Shown piece by piece: positions 24,013-32,502 of a stretch of 36,579 bases of DNA. This stretch comes from Acidobacteriaceae bacterium (lineage in GTDB: Bacteria > Acidobacteriota > Terriglobia > Terriglobales > Acidobacteriaceae), in contig PLHQ01000025.1 of the NCBI GenBank assembly GCA_003138975.1, forward strand, positions 1 through 36,579, written 5' to 3'. Each line of letters begins with the position of its first letter. Position 1 is the stretch's first letter. The notes beneath the pieces were generated by a model. The model had not been told where the DNA came from and ran no database searches. It saw only the letters and a program-made list of their open reading frames with translations. The position numbers and the translations under genes are program-made.

Positions 24013-25392
24013 TCAATTGTTGCCGTCGCGCCGTGCCTTCCAGGCCTCCAGCGCCTTCTCCAGCTTCACGCCTCGCGAAGCCTTCAGCAAAACCACGTCG
24101 CCATCCCGAGCTTCACCCGCCAGCCATTCGCCTGCTTCCTCCGGCGACGCCACAAACTCTGATCGGGTTCCCGCCTGCCTCGCGCCCTCGACCATAGACC
24201 GCGCCAGTCCGCGCACTCCGAGTAACACATCAATCTTTTTATCCGCGACATGCTGCCCCGCTTGCCGGTGCATTTCCTCGCCCGCCGGACCCAACTCCAG
24301 CATTTCGCCCGCAACCACGATGCGTCGCTTGGCCCTCATCGCGGCCAGCGCATCCACCATCGCCTCCAGTGCCTTCGGATTCGAATTGTAACAATCGTTG
24401 ATCACCGTGATGTTACCCAGTTGGAGAACCTGTCCACGCTTATCCGCCGGTGCCAGCGTGTACAACTCCGCAATCGCCTCCGAAGGTTTTAGCCCGCGCT
24501 CTAATCCCACAGCCACCGCCGCCAGCGCATTCAATACGTTGTGCTCCCCCACCAACGGCAATGTCGCATGTTCGCGCACGCTTCCAACCACTACATCGAA
24601 CTCCGTCCCCTGCGCGCCCTGTGACTGAATTTTCTCCGCGCGCACATCCGCAGCCGTCCGCGTGCCATACATCACAACTTTCCCCTTGAAGCCACGCCCG
24701 AACTGTGAGACGTACTCGTCGTCGGCATTTAACACCACAGTGCCACTGCCGGGCAACGATTCAACCAACTCATATTTCGCCCGCGCAATTCCCGCCAACG
24801 AATCAAAAAACTCCAGATGCACCGCCGCCACATTCGTCACCACGCCAATCTCCGGCCGCGCAATCTTCGCCAGCGCCCGAATCTCCCCCGCGTGCGACAT
24901 TCCCATCTCGATCACGGCCAAGTCATGCTCGGGCTCCAGCTTCAGCAGCATCAGCGGCAAACCAAAATGATTGTTGAAGTTCCCTTCCGATTTCAGCACC
25001 CGAAACCGCGCGCCCAACACGTGTGCAATCGCTTCCTTCGTGGTCGTCTTCCCCGCGGACCCCGTCACCGCGATCAGCGGTTTGCCCCACAGTTTCCGCG
25101 CCGCTGTCGCCAGAGTCTGCAATGCGACCAGCGTGTCTTCCACCGCCAACAACCGCGCCTGCTGCGGATAGCGGCCCAACCGATCCTTGCGCACAACCGC
25201 ACCAGCCGCCCCTTTTTCCAGCGCCTGCTCCACGAAGTCATGGCCATCCAAACGCTCACCCTTCACCGCAAAGAAAAGCTGGCCCAGCCCCACCGTCCGC
25301 GAATCGATCGAGTATCCACACGCCACCTCTTCCGGCGCGAACTCTCCCGCCGCCGAAATAAACTCTGCAATCCTGGCCAGCGTTAGCCTCAC
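24013..25392 (-). CDS. murF: UDP-MurNAc-tripeptide--D-alanyl-D-alanine ligase MurF
   Basis: Cytoplasmic Mur ligase that adds D-Ala-D-Ala to complete the pentapeptide. 459 residues. N-terminal substrate-binding domain with SIDSRTVGLGQLFFAVKGERLDGHDF (28-53), P-loop VTGSAGKTTTKE (109-120), then SEGNFNNHFGLPLMLL and EMGMSHAGEI (typical MurF motifs), and VINDCYNSNPKALEAMVDAL in the C-terminal region. The start is GTG and overlaps the murE stop by four bases (GTGA), with GGGAG seven bases upstream, so the two are translationally coupled. No Ddl, which makes D-Ala-D-Ala, is present in the window. Confidence 0.97.
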   Translation of the reverse strand: MRLTLARIAEFISAAGEFAPEEVACGYSIDSRTVGLGQLFFAVKGERLDGHDFVEQALEKGAAGAVVRKDRLGRYPQQARLLAVEDTLVALQTLATAARKLWGKPLIAVTGSAGKTTTKEAIAHVLGARFRVLKSEGNFNNHFGLPLMLLKLEPEHDLAVIEMGMSHAGEIRALAKIARPEIGVVTNVAAVHLEFFDSLAGIARAKYELVESLPGSGTVVLNADDEYVSQFGRGFKGKVVMYGTRTAADVRAEKIQSQGAQGTEFDVVVGSVREHATLPLVGEHNVLNALAAVAVGLERGLKPSEAIAELYTLAPADKRGQVLQLGNITVINDCYNSNPKALEAMVDALAAMRAKRRIVVAGEMLELGPAGEEMHRQAGQHVADKKIDVLLGVRGLARSMVEGARQAGTRSEFVASPEEAGEWLAGEARDGDVVLLKASRGVKLEKALEAWKARRDGNN

Positions 25393-26900
25393 CGCTTCGC
25401 TCCCGCTTGATCACATTTGCACTCAAACCCCGCCGCCCGCAGCGCGTCGCGCGCCACTGCCAAGTCATCAAACGAAGCCGCACCTTCCCGCGTAACCTGC
25501 ACCTTCTCATGCCCTTTCCCCGCCAGCAACACAATGTCTCCCGGCCGTGCCTCTCCAATCGCCAGAGCAATCGCCTTGCGCCGGTCCGCCTCAACACTGT
25601 ATTTCACGCCAGTCTTCTGCAGCCCCACCACCGCATCATTAATAATCGCGACCGGATCCTCGCTGCGAGGATTGTCCGACGTCAGTACCACAAAATCGCT
25701 CCCCCGACCCGCTGCCTCGCCCATCAGCGGACGCTTCTTCCTGTCCCGATCCCCTCCGCACCCAAACACCGTCAACACTCGGCCTTTCGCGCCAGAAACC
25801 AACTCCCGCCCCAGCGCCGTCAGATTCCGCAACGCGTCGTCCGTATGCGCGTAGTCCACCACCACCGTGAACGGCTGACTGCAGTCCACTCGCTCAAACC
25901 TTCCGGGAACGGAACCTAGCTTGTCGATCCCTGCAGCGATCGCGTCAGTCTTGCACCCCCGCGCGTAGCCCGCTCCCGCCGCCGCCAGAATGTTGTACAC
26001 ATTCACGCGCCCAATCAGCGCCGAGAATACCGCGATATTCCCCTCCGGCGTCAGCAGATCAAACCGTGTCCCGCGCGTTGTGATCTCAACTTTTTCCGCG
26101 TGCAGATCGCCTCGCTCCCATCCATACTTCAGCACCAAGGAACTGCGCTTCCGGCTGAACTCGGCCAGCTTCGCGCCATATTCATCATCTATATTCGTCA
26201 CTACCGCTCGCGGCGCATCCGTGCCGCAGCCCGCAAACAGCACTCGCTTCGCCGCGAAGTACTCTTCCATCGTCTTGTGATAATCGAGATGGTCGCGCGT
26301 CAGATTCGTAAATACGGCCACATCAAACGGCACACCAAACACGCGCTCCTGCGCCAGCGCATGCGAAGAAACTTCCATCACCGCGTCCGTAGCACCGTGC
26401 CCCAGTGCTTCATTGAAAATGCGATTCAGTTCCAGCGCCTCCGGCGTAGTGTGCGGTGCGGGCAACACTTTCCCGGCCACGTGATATTCAATTGTCCCGA
26501 TGAGCGCGCTCTTCCGTCCCGCTGCCGTCAGGATCGATTCCAGCAGAAACGCCGTTGTGCTCTTCCCATTCGTCCCGGTGATGCCCGTGACCGCAATCCG
26601 CTCAGCCGGCTTCTTATAAAAGTTCGCGCTAACCCGCGCCAGCGCACGCCGCCCGTTCGGAACCACGGCCCAGCCCACATTCGGACGTGGCTTCTCCTCT
26701 GCCGAGTCTGTCACCACCGCTACAGCCCCCGCCTGAATCGCCTGATCGATAAACCGGTTACCGTCGCTGGATTCGCCGCGCATGGCCACAAATACGCACC
26801 CCGGCTTCACCCGCCGCGAGTCATATTCCACACTGCTCACGCCCGGATCCCCGTTTTGCGCGAGGACTTCCGCTCCATCCAGCAACTGTTGGAAGGTCAT
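25389..26900 (-). CDS. murE: UDP-MurNAc-L-Ala-D-Glu--meso-diaminopimelate ligase MurE
   Basis: Cytoplasmic Mur ligase adding the third stem residue. 503 residues. Visible: DSRRVKPGCVFVAMRGESSDGNRF (27-50), P-loop TGTNGKST (108-115), EVSSHAL, TNLTRDHLDYHKTMEEYFAAK with the Lys expected to be carbamylated (about 218), and DNPRSEDP (409-416). The DNPR motif is the recognition signature for meso-diaminopimelate rather than Lys, so the peptidoglycan is DAP-type. It is the first gene of this part of the dcw cluster. There is no Shine-Dalgarno; a perfect TATAAT lies eight bases ahead, suggesting a leaderless transcript. The usual upstream partner ftsI is absent; the neighbour is divergent. Confidence 0.97.
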   Translation of the reverse strand: MTFQQLLDGAEVLAQNGDPGVSSVEYDSRRVKPGCVFVAMRGESSDGNRFIDQAIQAGAVAVVTDSAEEKPRPNVGWAVVPNGRRALARVSANFYKKPAERIAVTGITGTNGKSTTAFLLESILTAAGRKSALIGTIEYHVAGKVLPAPHTTPEALELNRIFNEALGHGATDAVMEVSSHALAQERVFGVPFDVAVFTNLTRDHLDYHKTMEEYFAAKRVLFAGCGTDAPRAVVTNIDDEYGAKLAEFSRKRSSLVLKYGWERGDLHAEKVEITTRGTRFDLLTPEGNIAVFSALIGRVNVYNILAAAGAGYARGCKTDAIAAGIDKLGSVPGRFERVDCSQPFTVVVDYAHTDDALRNLTALGRELVSGAKGRVLTVFGCGGDRDRKKRPLMGEAAGRGSDFVVLTSDNPRSEDPVAIINDAVVGLQKTGVKYSVEADRRKAIALAIGEARPGDIVLLAGKGHEKVQVTREGAASFDDLAVARDALRAAGFECKCDQAGAKR

Positions 26901-26908
26901 TGCTCAGA

Positions 26909-26914
26909 ATTATA
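26909..26914 (-). promoter_or_regulatory. Consensus -10 box immediately before murE
   Basis: TATAAT on the minus strand lies eight bases before the murE ATG, so initiation would fall at or within one or two bases of the start codon. No -35 consensus is seen at 16-18 bases. Together with the lack of a ribosome binding site this suggests a leaderless mRNA for the head of the dcw operon. The 117-base gap to the divergent zinc-ribbon gene holds nothing else recognisable. Confidence 0.45.
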
Positions 26915-27017
26915 GGGCACGGGAAAATCCATACGCGCCAGCGAGAGCGCGCCCAAGAGTTTTGTGGGTTACTAACGGCACGTTCCCAGCTTTTCCCAGC
27001 GGCGCTACATTACGGCT

Positions 27018-27209
27018 ATGAGCGCCGGAACCAGTCACGGCAAGTATCGTTGCGGTCAATGTGAAATGCTGGAGGACCAGTGCGAGTGCGATAAGTTCTG
27101 CTGCCTCTGCCAGTCGCAGCTCGACGTCCGCATCTGCGCGGACGGCCTCATGTATTGCGAGCCTTGCCGCAACGCTTGCGACTACAAAACTTCGGACGCC
27201 ACACGCTAG
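27018..27209 (+). CDS. Small Cys-rich zinc-ribbon-like protein
   Basis: 63 residues with 11 cysteines: CGQC (12-15), C22, C24, CC-x-C (28-31), C40, CEPC (47-50) and C54. The spacing suggests two treble-clef or zinc-ribbon sites; the pattern C-x2-C...C-x2-C recalls B-box or LIM-like knuckles. It contains no signal peptide, so it is probably cytoplasmic. It starts 117 bases from murE, divergently, and its stop TAG overlaps the stop of the convergent mutase gene by three bases within CTAG. No good ribosome binding site is visible; a TACATT box lies six bases before the ATG. High Cys content and the tight fit to the neighbour make it likely real. Function unknown. Confidence 0.72.
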   Translation: MSAGTSHGKYRCGQCEMLEDQCECDKFCCLCQSQLDVRICADGLMYCEPCRNACDYKTSDATR

Positions 27210-28825
27210 ATCACCACCGCTTCCCGGTACTCCCCAAACACCCGCCGCATGGCGTCAGAAATCTCACCCACGGTCGCATAAGCCTCAACCGCCGCGAGAA
27301 TCCTCGGCATAACATTCTCGCCCGATCGCGCCGCATTCTCTACCGATGTGACCGCCTGCTTCCACGGCTCCGCATCCCGCCGAGCCCGCAACGCCCGCAC
27401 CCGTTCAATCTGCCTGGACTCCAGCGCCGGATCAATTCGCTGAATCGGGATCGGCTTCTCTTCTTCCACCTCAAAGCGGTTCACTCCGACCACAATCGCT
27501 TCTTCATGATCCACGGCTTGCTGGTATTCATACGCTGCGTTCTGAATCTCCTGCTGCACAAATCCGCGCTCAATCGCCTTCAGCATGCCGCCCATAACTT
27601 CTATCTTTCCCAAATATTCCGCCGCCCGCTTCTCAATTTCATTGGTCAGCGTCTCGATGTAATACGAACCCGCCAGCGGATCGATGGTCTGCGCCGCGCC
27701 GGACTCGTAAGCAATCACCTGCTGCGTTCGCAGCGCAATTCTCGCCGCCTGCTCCGTCGGCAGCGCCAGCGCTTCGTCATAGGAATTCGTGTGCAGCGAC
27801 TGCGTCCCGCCCATCACCGCCGCCAACCCTTGGATCGCCGTGCGGACAATATTATTTTCCGGCTGCTGCGCCGTCAGCGTAGACCCCGCCGTTTGAGTAT
27901 GGAAGCGCAGCATCCATGATCTCGGATTCTTCGCTTTGAAATGCTCTCGCATAATGCGCGCCCACATCCTTCGCGCTGCGCGAAACTTCGCCACTTCTTC
28001 CAGAAAATTGCTGTGCGCGTTGAAGAAGAATGACAGCCGTGGTCCGAACTTGTCCACATCCAGCCCGGCCTTGATCGCCGCCTCCACATAGGCCATGCCG
28101 TTCCCCAGCGTAAACGCCACTTCCTGCACCGCCGTCGATCCCGCCTCCCGCATGTGATACCCCGAAATCGAAATCGTGTTCCACTCCGGAACATTCTCCT
28201 TTGCCCAGGCAAACATGTCCGTAATCACCCGCATCGCCTGTTGCGGCGGATAAATATACGTTCCGCGCGCGATGTATTCTTTGAGCACATCATTCTGCAC
28301 CGTGCCTGAAAGCTGCCGGATGTCCGCGCCCTGACGCCGCGCCACTGCCACGTACAACGCCAGCAGAATCGACGCCGTCGCATTGATGGTCATCGATGTA
28401 GAAATCTTGGTCAGCTCGATGCCGCCGAAAAGCCGCTCCATATCTTCAATCGAATCGATCGCCACGCCCACCTTGCCAACTTCACCCGCAGCCAGAATGT
28501 GATCTGAATCCATCCCGATCTGCGTCGGCAAATCGAACGCTACCGAGAGCCCAGTCGTCCCGTTCGCCAGCAGATACTTGTAGCGCTTGTTCGATTCCTC
28601 GGCGTCGCCCATGCCCGCGTACTGACGCATGGTCCACAACCGCCCGCGGTACATCGTGGCTTGCACCCCCCGCGTAAATGGATACTCCCCCGGATACCCA
28701 ATCTCGCTCTCGTAATCCGAGCCCTTGAGATCCGCCGGCGTATACAGCGGGTTCACCAGAAGGTGCGAAGACGTTTCAACGTCCGCCACACGCTTCTCAG
28801 CCGCCACTTTGATTCTGTCCGCCAT
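27206..28825 (-). CDS. Methylmalonyl-CoA mutase large (catalytic) subunit
   Basis: TIM-barrel substrate-binding subunit of an adenosylcobalamin-dependent acyl-CoA mutase, interconverting (R)-methylmalonyl-CoA and succinyl-CoA. Start chosen at the ATG 28825 with GGAAGAG (28835-28841) nine bases upstream, giving 539 residues; an in-frame TTG is three codons earlier. Counting from that TTG, Tyr72 (RQYAG), Thr178/Gln180 (GTVQND), Arg190 (ARGTYIYPP) and His227 (SGYHM) are each offset by 17 from Tyr89, Thr195/Gln197, Arg207 and His244 of the Propionibacterium enzyme as I remember it. Tyr plus Arg at these sites favours methylmalonyl-CoA over isobutyryl-CoA. The B12-binding domain is absent; it must be a separate subunit encoded elsewhere. 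No meaB/argK or epimerase gene is nearby. Confidence 0.93.
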   Translation of the reverse strand: MADRIKVAAEKRVADVETSSHLLVNPLYTPADLKGSDYESEIGYPGEYPFTRGVQATMYRGRLWTMRQYAGMGDAEESNKRYKYLLANGTTGLSVAFDLPTQIGMDSDHILAAGEVGKVGVAIDSIEDMERLFGGIELTKISTSMTINATASILLALYVAVARRQGADIRQLSGTVQNDVLKEYIARGTYIYPPQQAMRVITDMFAWAKENVPEWNTISISGYHMREAGSTAVQEVAFTLGNGMAYVEAAIKAGLDVDKFGPRLSFFFNAHSNFLEEVAKFRAARRMWARIMREHFKAKNPRSWMLRFHTQTAGSTLTAQQPENNIVRTAIQGLAAVMGGTQSLHTNSYDEALALPTEQAARIALRTQQVIAYESGAAQTIDPLAGSYYIETLTNEIEKRAAEYLGKIEVMGGMLKAIERGFVQQEIQNAAYEYQQAVDHEEAIVVGVNRFEVEEEKPIPIQRIDPALESRQIERVRALRARRDAEPWKQAVTSVENAARSGENVMPRILAAVEAYATVGEISDAMRRVFGEYREAVVI

Positions 28826-28896
28826 GGTGAACAACTCTTCCTAACCCCGCCCGTTTCCACCCCAGAAAATCTTCGTCATTCCGCATGCCCAAAAAT

Positions 28897-28945
28897 ATTG
28901 TCATTCCGAACCGCACAGCGGAGAGGAATCTGCTGCCCTATGCGG
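28897..28945. repeat. Possible dispersed intergenic repeat remnant
   Basis: The gap between the mutase and the 115-aa gene contains TTGTCATTCCGAACCGCAC followed by AGCGGAGAGGAATCTGCTGC, a phrase resembling a dispersed intergenic repeat I recall from Acidobacteriota. GTCATTCCG also occurs about 30 bases earlier. There is little internal palindrome. Identity as a repeat needs genome-wide copies. Confidence 0.3.
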
Positions 28946-28960
28946 CGCTACAAACTCGCC

Positions 28961-29308
28961 TCACCGTGCGCCACCTCCTCCCTTCTTCCTCACCCTCAAG
29001 AAGGAACTCACTCCGAACCACGCAAACGTCACTGTGCAACAAATTGCAATCGCCACGCGCCCCAACCCCGTCTGCCCGGCATGATACTTCCCGTACTCTT
29101 TCACCGACGCACCCGCGAAACTCAAGGCCATGATTAGGAAAATAACCCCCGTAACCTCCAGCCACAACTGATGCAGCACTCGTCCGAAAGCCCGCGCTGT
29201 GGTAGCCACGGCACCCTTGGCAGCCCGCAGGGTCCGGCTGCGCTTGGCCTGCTCGTTCGCCACCCGCGCCACCACGCCTAACTTCCGTACCGTAGAAACC
29301 TTGCTCAC
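28961..29308 (-). CDS. Small membrane protein of unknown function, two membrane segments
   Basis: 115 residues from a GTG start. A basic, helical N-terminus (1-45; VRKLGVVARVANEQAKRSRTL) is followed by two hydrophobic segments (about 50-68, LEVTGVIFLIMALSFAGAS; about 84-103, VAIAICCTVTFAWFGVSSF) joined by KEYGKYHAGQTGLGR, and a basic C-terminus (RVRKKGGGGAR). This predicts both termini in the cytoplasm. The start has GAGG only two bases ahead but TAAAAT seven bases ahead, so the transcript may be leaderless. It is divergent from the following 94-residue gene. I recall similar short proteins in Acidobacteriota but no function. Confidence 0.68.
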   Translation of the reverse strand: MSKVSTVRKLGVVARVANEQAKRSRTLRAAKGAVATTARAFGRVLHQLWLEVTGVIFLIMALSFAGASVKEYGKYHAGQTGLGRVAIAICCTVTFAWFGVSSFLRVRKKGGGGAR

Positions 29309-29315
29309 GGCCTCG

Positions 29316-29321
29316 ATTTTA
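29316..29321 (-). promoter_or_regulatory. -10-like box immediately before the small membrane protein gene
   Basis: TAAAAT (5 of 6) on the minus strand ends seven bases before the GTG start. A divergent TACAAT lies at 29336-29341 on the plus strand, about 95 bases before the next gene. No -35 is apparent for either. Confidence 0.3.
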
Positions 29322-29433
29322 ACAGCCCGGAGCGCTACAATGACGCAAACCTGCGCGCCAGCAAAACCGTTCGACGGCGCCAGGCATCTAAATCGTAGTA
29401 GGAAGTCTGTACCGAACGGCGATCGGGGGATAT

Positions 29434-29718
29434 GTGGACCAGCAACTCAAAGACTTGATGAAGGAACTCGGCGAAGCCATCAACGAATCTCTCTCTGATT
29501 CGGAACAGATCGCCGAAGTCGTCTCTCGCATCAAAGAGGGCGGTTATGATATTTTTCTGGTTCTCGAAGCCACTATCGGCGTCAGCAAGCAGGGTGAGAA
29601 AACCTCCGACAAAACTTCCCTGGTCACCACTCTCTCCACCAATCCCGAATTCAAAATCAACGACCAGGATCTGAAGTTCCTAAAGCAGCTCCGCATCAAG
29701 ATCGAGGAAGAAAAGTAA
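29434..29718 (+). CDS. Small acidic-basic helical protein of unknown function
   Basis: 94 residues from a GTG start preceded by GGGGGA three bases upstream. The sequence is soluble and mostly helical: DQQLKDLMKELGEAINESLSDSEQ, then AEVVSRIKEGGYDIFLVLEATIG, a polar loop (SKQGEKTSDKTS) and a second helix (KINDQDLKFLKQLRIKIEEE). No Cys, signal peptide or membrane segment. The pattern DSEQIAEVVSRIKEGGYDIFLVLE looks like a conserved small regulatory or adaptor domain, but I do not recognise a named family. It stands alone between a divergent membrane protein gene and a same-strand secreted protein gene. Confidence 0.72.
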   Translation: MDQQLKDLMKELGEAINESLSDSEQIAEVVSRIKEGGYDIFLVLEATIGVSKQGEKTSDKTSLVTTLSTNPEFKINDQDLKFLKQLRIKIEEEK

Positions 29719-29800
29719 TCAATTGGGGAATCTCCGCTTCGGGTCTTTAGTTTTCCCGATGACCGCCGAAACTTCCTTTGAGACAAGGGTTACATTGTGT

Positions 29801-31075
29801 ATGAAGGGTAATACTCGTGCGATGAAGGCTGTTTCGTTAACCCTGGCCCTCCTTCTCGCATCCGCACTGTCGGCCGCTTCCTCCTCGGTACCGGCTGGCC
29901 CGCTGATCGTCGACGCGCACAGCCACATCGTGGTTATGGAATATGAAGCCTGGTTCGGTCCCAAAGCGGTTACCTTTCAAACCAGCGCCGCCATGCCTCT
30001 GCTTCAGTCTCCGGACATGCAACGCGGCGGCGGCTACGACAGCGCCCAGCCCGCCGTGATCCAGCAGCATGTCGCCCAGATGGAATACATGGGCATCGAC
30101 GCCGCGATCGGCGACTTGACCAACAACGTGAGCTGTATCTTCAACAGCGAGTGGTTCATCAAGAAATATGTCCCGTACTGCACGCCCTCCTTCCGCTCTT
30201 ACAACCAAACCATCCGCGACAACACCGGCAATCTTTTTCCGGCATGGACAAAGCTGGGCACTCGACTCAAACTCATTCCCCAGTTGGGCGGCATCGACGA
30301 CAATGTGTTGTTCAAGGATGTCGACGGTAAGACCGCATTGGAAAAAGAGATCGAGTATTTTGGGTCGCTCTTGCAGGAATATCCCGATCGCCAGGTGATC
30401 TACAAAGGCAAGCCCCTCATGCTGATTTTCCTTGGGGCGGCGCAGGATCCAAGCCGGTCAGACAATCCTTTGTGGTTCCAGATCAGAAAATTTCTGAAAA
30501 ACCATCCCGAGATCGCGCGCAGGTACACATTCAAAATGATCGCGGGATATCTCGACAGTCAGCCGTACCTCTGGCTTAACCAGAGCACTCCCGACGGACC
30601 TGTCGAAATCAATCCCGCCTACGGCTTCTGGAGCTGGGTCGATCGCCTCAACCCCACCTGCACCCTCGCCCCGTACTGCCCTTACTATCCGTCATACAAC
30701 GAGGTTCATGACGGGACCGGTTCCCGCGTAGAAAACTTTATCGCCTCCATCGCCACTGCCGGCCAAAACGGATGGGGCTGCCCGAATCCCGACGCTCCGC
30801 CCTACTGTCCCGACGCCGCCCTGCGCTTCGGAGACAATGGAGGATACGACACCTTCGACTCTTTCATGACCTACGCCCGGCAACTGGACCCCATCTTTCT
30901 CATCATTCATCAGTTCAATGAGTTCGTGCCGCCCGACGAGGGCTTTGACGCCAACACTTCCGACGATATCGAGCCCGCAAGTCTCTGGGGTTTCGGGGCC
31001 CTCGAGGCAGTCAAGCAACAGATAAGGCTCTACCGTCACAATACCGGAGCCGAGTCCCCGACCCAACTCCCGTAG
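29801..31075 (+). CDS. Secreted protein of unknown function, TIM-barrel hydrolase-like
   Basis: 424 residues from this ATG; another ATG at 29822 gives the cleanest signal peptide (MKAVSLTLALLLASALSAAS) and the true start is one of the two. An ATG at 29723 is less likely. The mature protein begins GPLIVDAHSHIVVMEYEAWFGP. It contains QQHVAQMEYMGIDAAIGDLTNN, a repeated strand-helix pattern (KPLMLIFLGA, FKMIAGYLDSQPYLW, INPAYGFWSWVDRLNP) and a C-terminal HQFNEFVPPDEGFDANTSDDIEP. The NEF...DDIEP segment recalls the NEWxE...IEP ending of GH99/GH71-like barrels. Several Cys (NNVSCIF, YCTPSF, TCTLAPYCP, GWGCPNPDAPPYC) suggest disulfides. A carbohydrate-active enzyme is a reasonable guess only; no catalytic pair can be assigned. 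There is no operon partner. Confidence 0.75.
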   Translation: MKGNTRAMKAVSLTLALLLASALSAASSSVPAGPLIVDAHSHIVVMEYEAWFGPKAVTFQTSAAMPLLQSPDMQRGGGYDSAQPAVIQQHVAQMEYMGIDAAIGDLTNNVSCIFNSEWFIKKYVPYCTPSFRSYNQTIRDNTGNLFPAWTKLGTRLKLIPQLGGIDDNVLFKDVDGKTALEKEIEYFGSLLQEYPDRQVIYKGKPLMLIFLGAAQDPSRSDNPLWFQIRKFLKNHPEIARRYTFKMIAGYLDSQPYLWLNQSTPDGPVEINPAYGFWSWVDRLNPTCTLAPYCPYYPSYNEVHDGTGSRVENFIASIATAGQNGWGCPNPDAPPYCPDAALRFGDNGGYDTFDSFMTYARQLDPIFLIIHQFNEFVPPDEGFDANTSDDIEPASLWGFGALEAVKQQIRLYRHNTGAESPTQLP

Positions 31076-31215
31076 CCCGCTAAGCGGATGCCAAGAGCGC
31101 CGGGAAGCCACGCGTCTTCGAATCGCCGCAACCCCATGGCCCTGTGCTACCATCTACTGTTTTCTGTGGCAGCGGAAAACCGAATGCAGTCTGTTCGAAA
31201 GTCAGAGTCAGTCTG

Positions 31216-32466
31216 ATGAAAGACACACTCGGAGTCCTTCTCGCAGGAGGTGCCGGAGAGCGCCTTTATCCCCTTACTCGCGACCGCGCCAAGCCCGCCG
31301 TCACCTTCGGCGGAATGTATCGCATCATCGACATCACTCTTTCCAACTGCCTCAACTCTGATCTGCGCCGCGTCTACATCCTCACGCAATACAAAGCCCT
31401 GTCCCTGAATCGCCATATCCGCGAAGGCTGGAACATTCTTGGCCGCGAGGTAGGAGAGTTCGTCGAAGTGCTTCCTCCCATGAAGCGCGTGAGCGATCAG
31501 TGGTATCAGGGCACCGCGGACGCGGTCTACCAGAACATCTACTCCATCGGCTCTGAGCAACCCAAGTACGTCCTGATCCTTTCGGGCGATCACATCTACA
31601 AAATGGATTACGGCAAAATGATGAAGCAGCACGAGGATTCCGCTGCCGATGTCACCCTGGCCACGATCCAAATCGATCTCGAAGAAACCTCTCGCTTCGG
31701 CGTGGTCGACGTCGACAAGGACGGCCGGATCAATGGCTTCGAAGAGAAGCCCGCCAAAACGGAACTGCGTTCCCCCTGGAACCCCCAGAAAGTTGCCGGC
31801 TCCATGGGCGTCTATCTTTTCAATGCCGACGTCCTCATCCCCGTCCTGCTGAAAGATTCAGAAGACGCCAATTCCAGCCACGATTTCGGCAAGGACATTC
31901 TGCCTAAGATGGTCGATGACTATCGCGTCTTCGCCTACGACTTCCTCGACGAAAACAAGAAAGAAGCTCTCTACTGGCGCGATGTGGGCACCCTCGAGGC
32001 CTACTACGAAGCCAACATGGACATTGTCTCGGTCTCGCCCATCTTCAATCTGTACGATCAGGAATGGCCCATCCGCACCCATCAACGCCAGTATCCGCCG
32101 GCAAAATTTGTCTTCGCGGAGAAAGATCGCATGGGCACAGCGCTCGATTCCATCGTCTCGAATGGCTGCATCGTTTCCGGCGGCGTGGTCAAGAATTCCG
32201 TGCTCTCGCCTGACGTGCGTGTGAATTCCTACTCCGAAGTCGACGCCTCCATCTTGTTCTCGCACGTCGCTGTAGGACGCCATTGCCGTATTCGCCGCTG
32301 CATCATCGACCGCAACGTCCATCTCCCTGAAGGCACGACCATCGGCTATGACACCGAAGCCGACCGTTCCCGCTACTTTGTCACCGATAGCGGCATCACC
32401 GTAGTCACCCGCGACTATTCGCTCTTCGAGAACCCAGTGACCGTGGATTACTTCACCAGCGAGTAG
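31216..32466 (+). CDS. glgC: Glucose-1-phosphate adenylyltransferase GlgC
   Basis: Makes ADP-glucose from ATP and glucose-1-phosphate for glycogen (or trehalose via other routes). 416 residues from the ATG at 31216; the open frame extends upstream but the conserved protein begins MKDTLGVLLAGGAGERLYPLT. The nucleotide loop GGAGERL (11-17), RAKPAVTFGGMYRIIDITLSNC (24-45), SDQWYQGTADAVYQN (93-107), SGDHIYKMDY (123-132) and FEEKP are present. The C-terminal part is the left-handed beta-helix (GCIVSGGVVKNSVLSPDVRVNS...ILFSHVAVGRHCRIRRCIID) of the allosteric domain. No glgA, glgB or glgP lies nearby. Only a weak ribosome binding site (CAGAG) is visible. Confidence 0.96.
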   Translation: MKDTLGVLLAGGAGERLYPLTRDRAKPAVTFGGMYRIIDITLSNCLNSDLRRVYILTQYKALSLNRHIREGWNILGREVGEFVEVLPPMKRVSDQWYQGTADAVYQNIYSIGSEQPKYVLILSGDHIYKMDYGKMMKQHEDSAADVTLATIQIDLEETSRFGVVDVDKDGRINGFEEKPAKTELRSPWNPQKVAGSMGVYLFNADVLIPVLLKDSEDANSSHDFGKDILPKMVDDYRVFAYDFLDENKKEALYWRDVGTLEAYYEANMDIVSVSPIFNLYDQEWPIRTHQRQYPPAKFVFAEKDRMGTALDSIVSNGCIVSGGVVKNSVLSPDVRVNSYSEVDASILFSHVAVGRHCRIRRCIIDRNVHLPEGTTIGYDTEADRSRYFVTDSGITVVTRDYSLFENPVTVDYFTSE

Positions 32467-32502
32467 TCGCGCACGTCGGAGTCTCTCACCTCCTCCCGCT
32501 GC

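Noticed and set aside
23276-24391. 371-residue open frame antisense to mraY/murF
   Set aside because: Spans two real genes on the other strand; low-complexity composition.
29723-29800. Upstream ATG extension of the secreted hydrolase-like protein
   Set aside because: The extra residues precede a complete signal peptide and lack a ribosome binding site.
31076-31215. Possible tRNA-like phrase (TTCGAATCG) before glgC
   Set aside because: No acceptor stem, anticodon arm or T-arm pairing could be formed around it.
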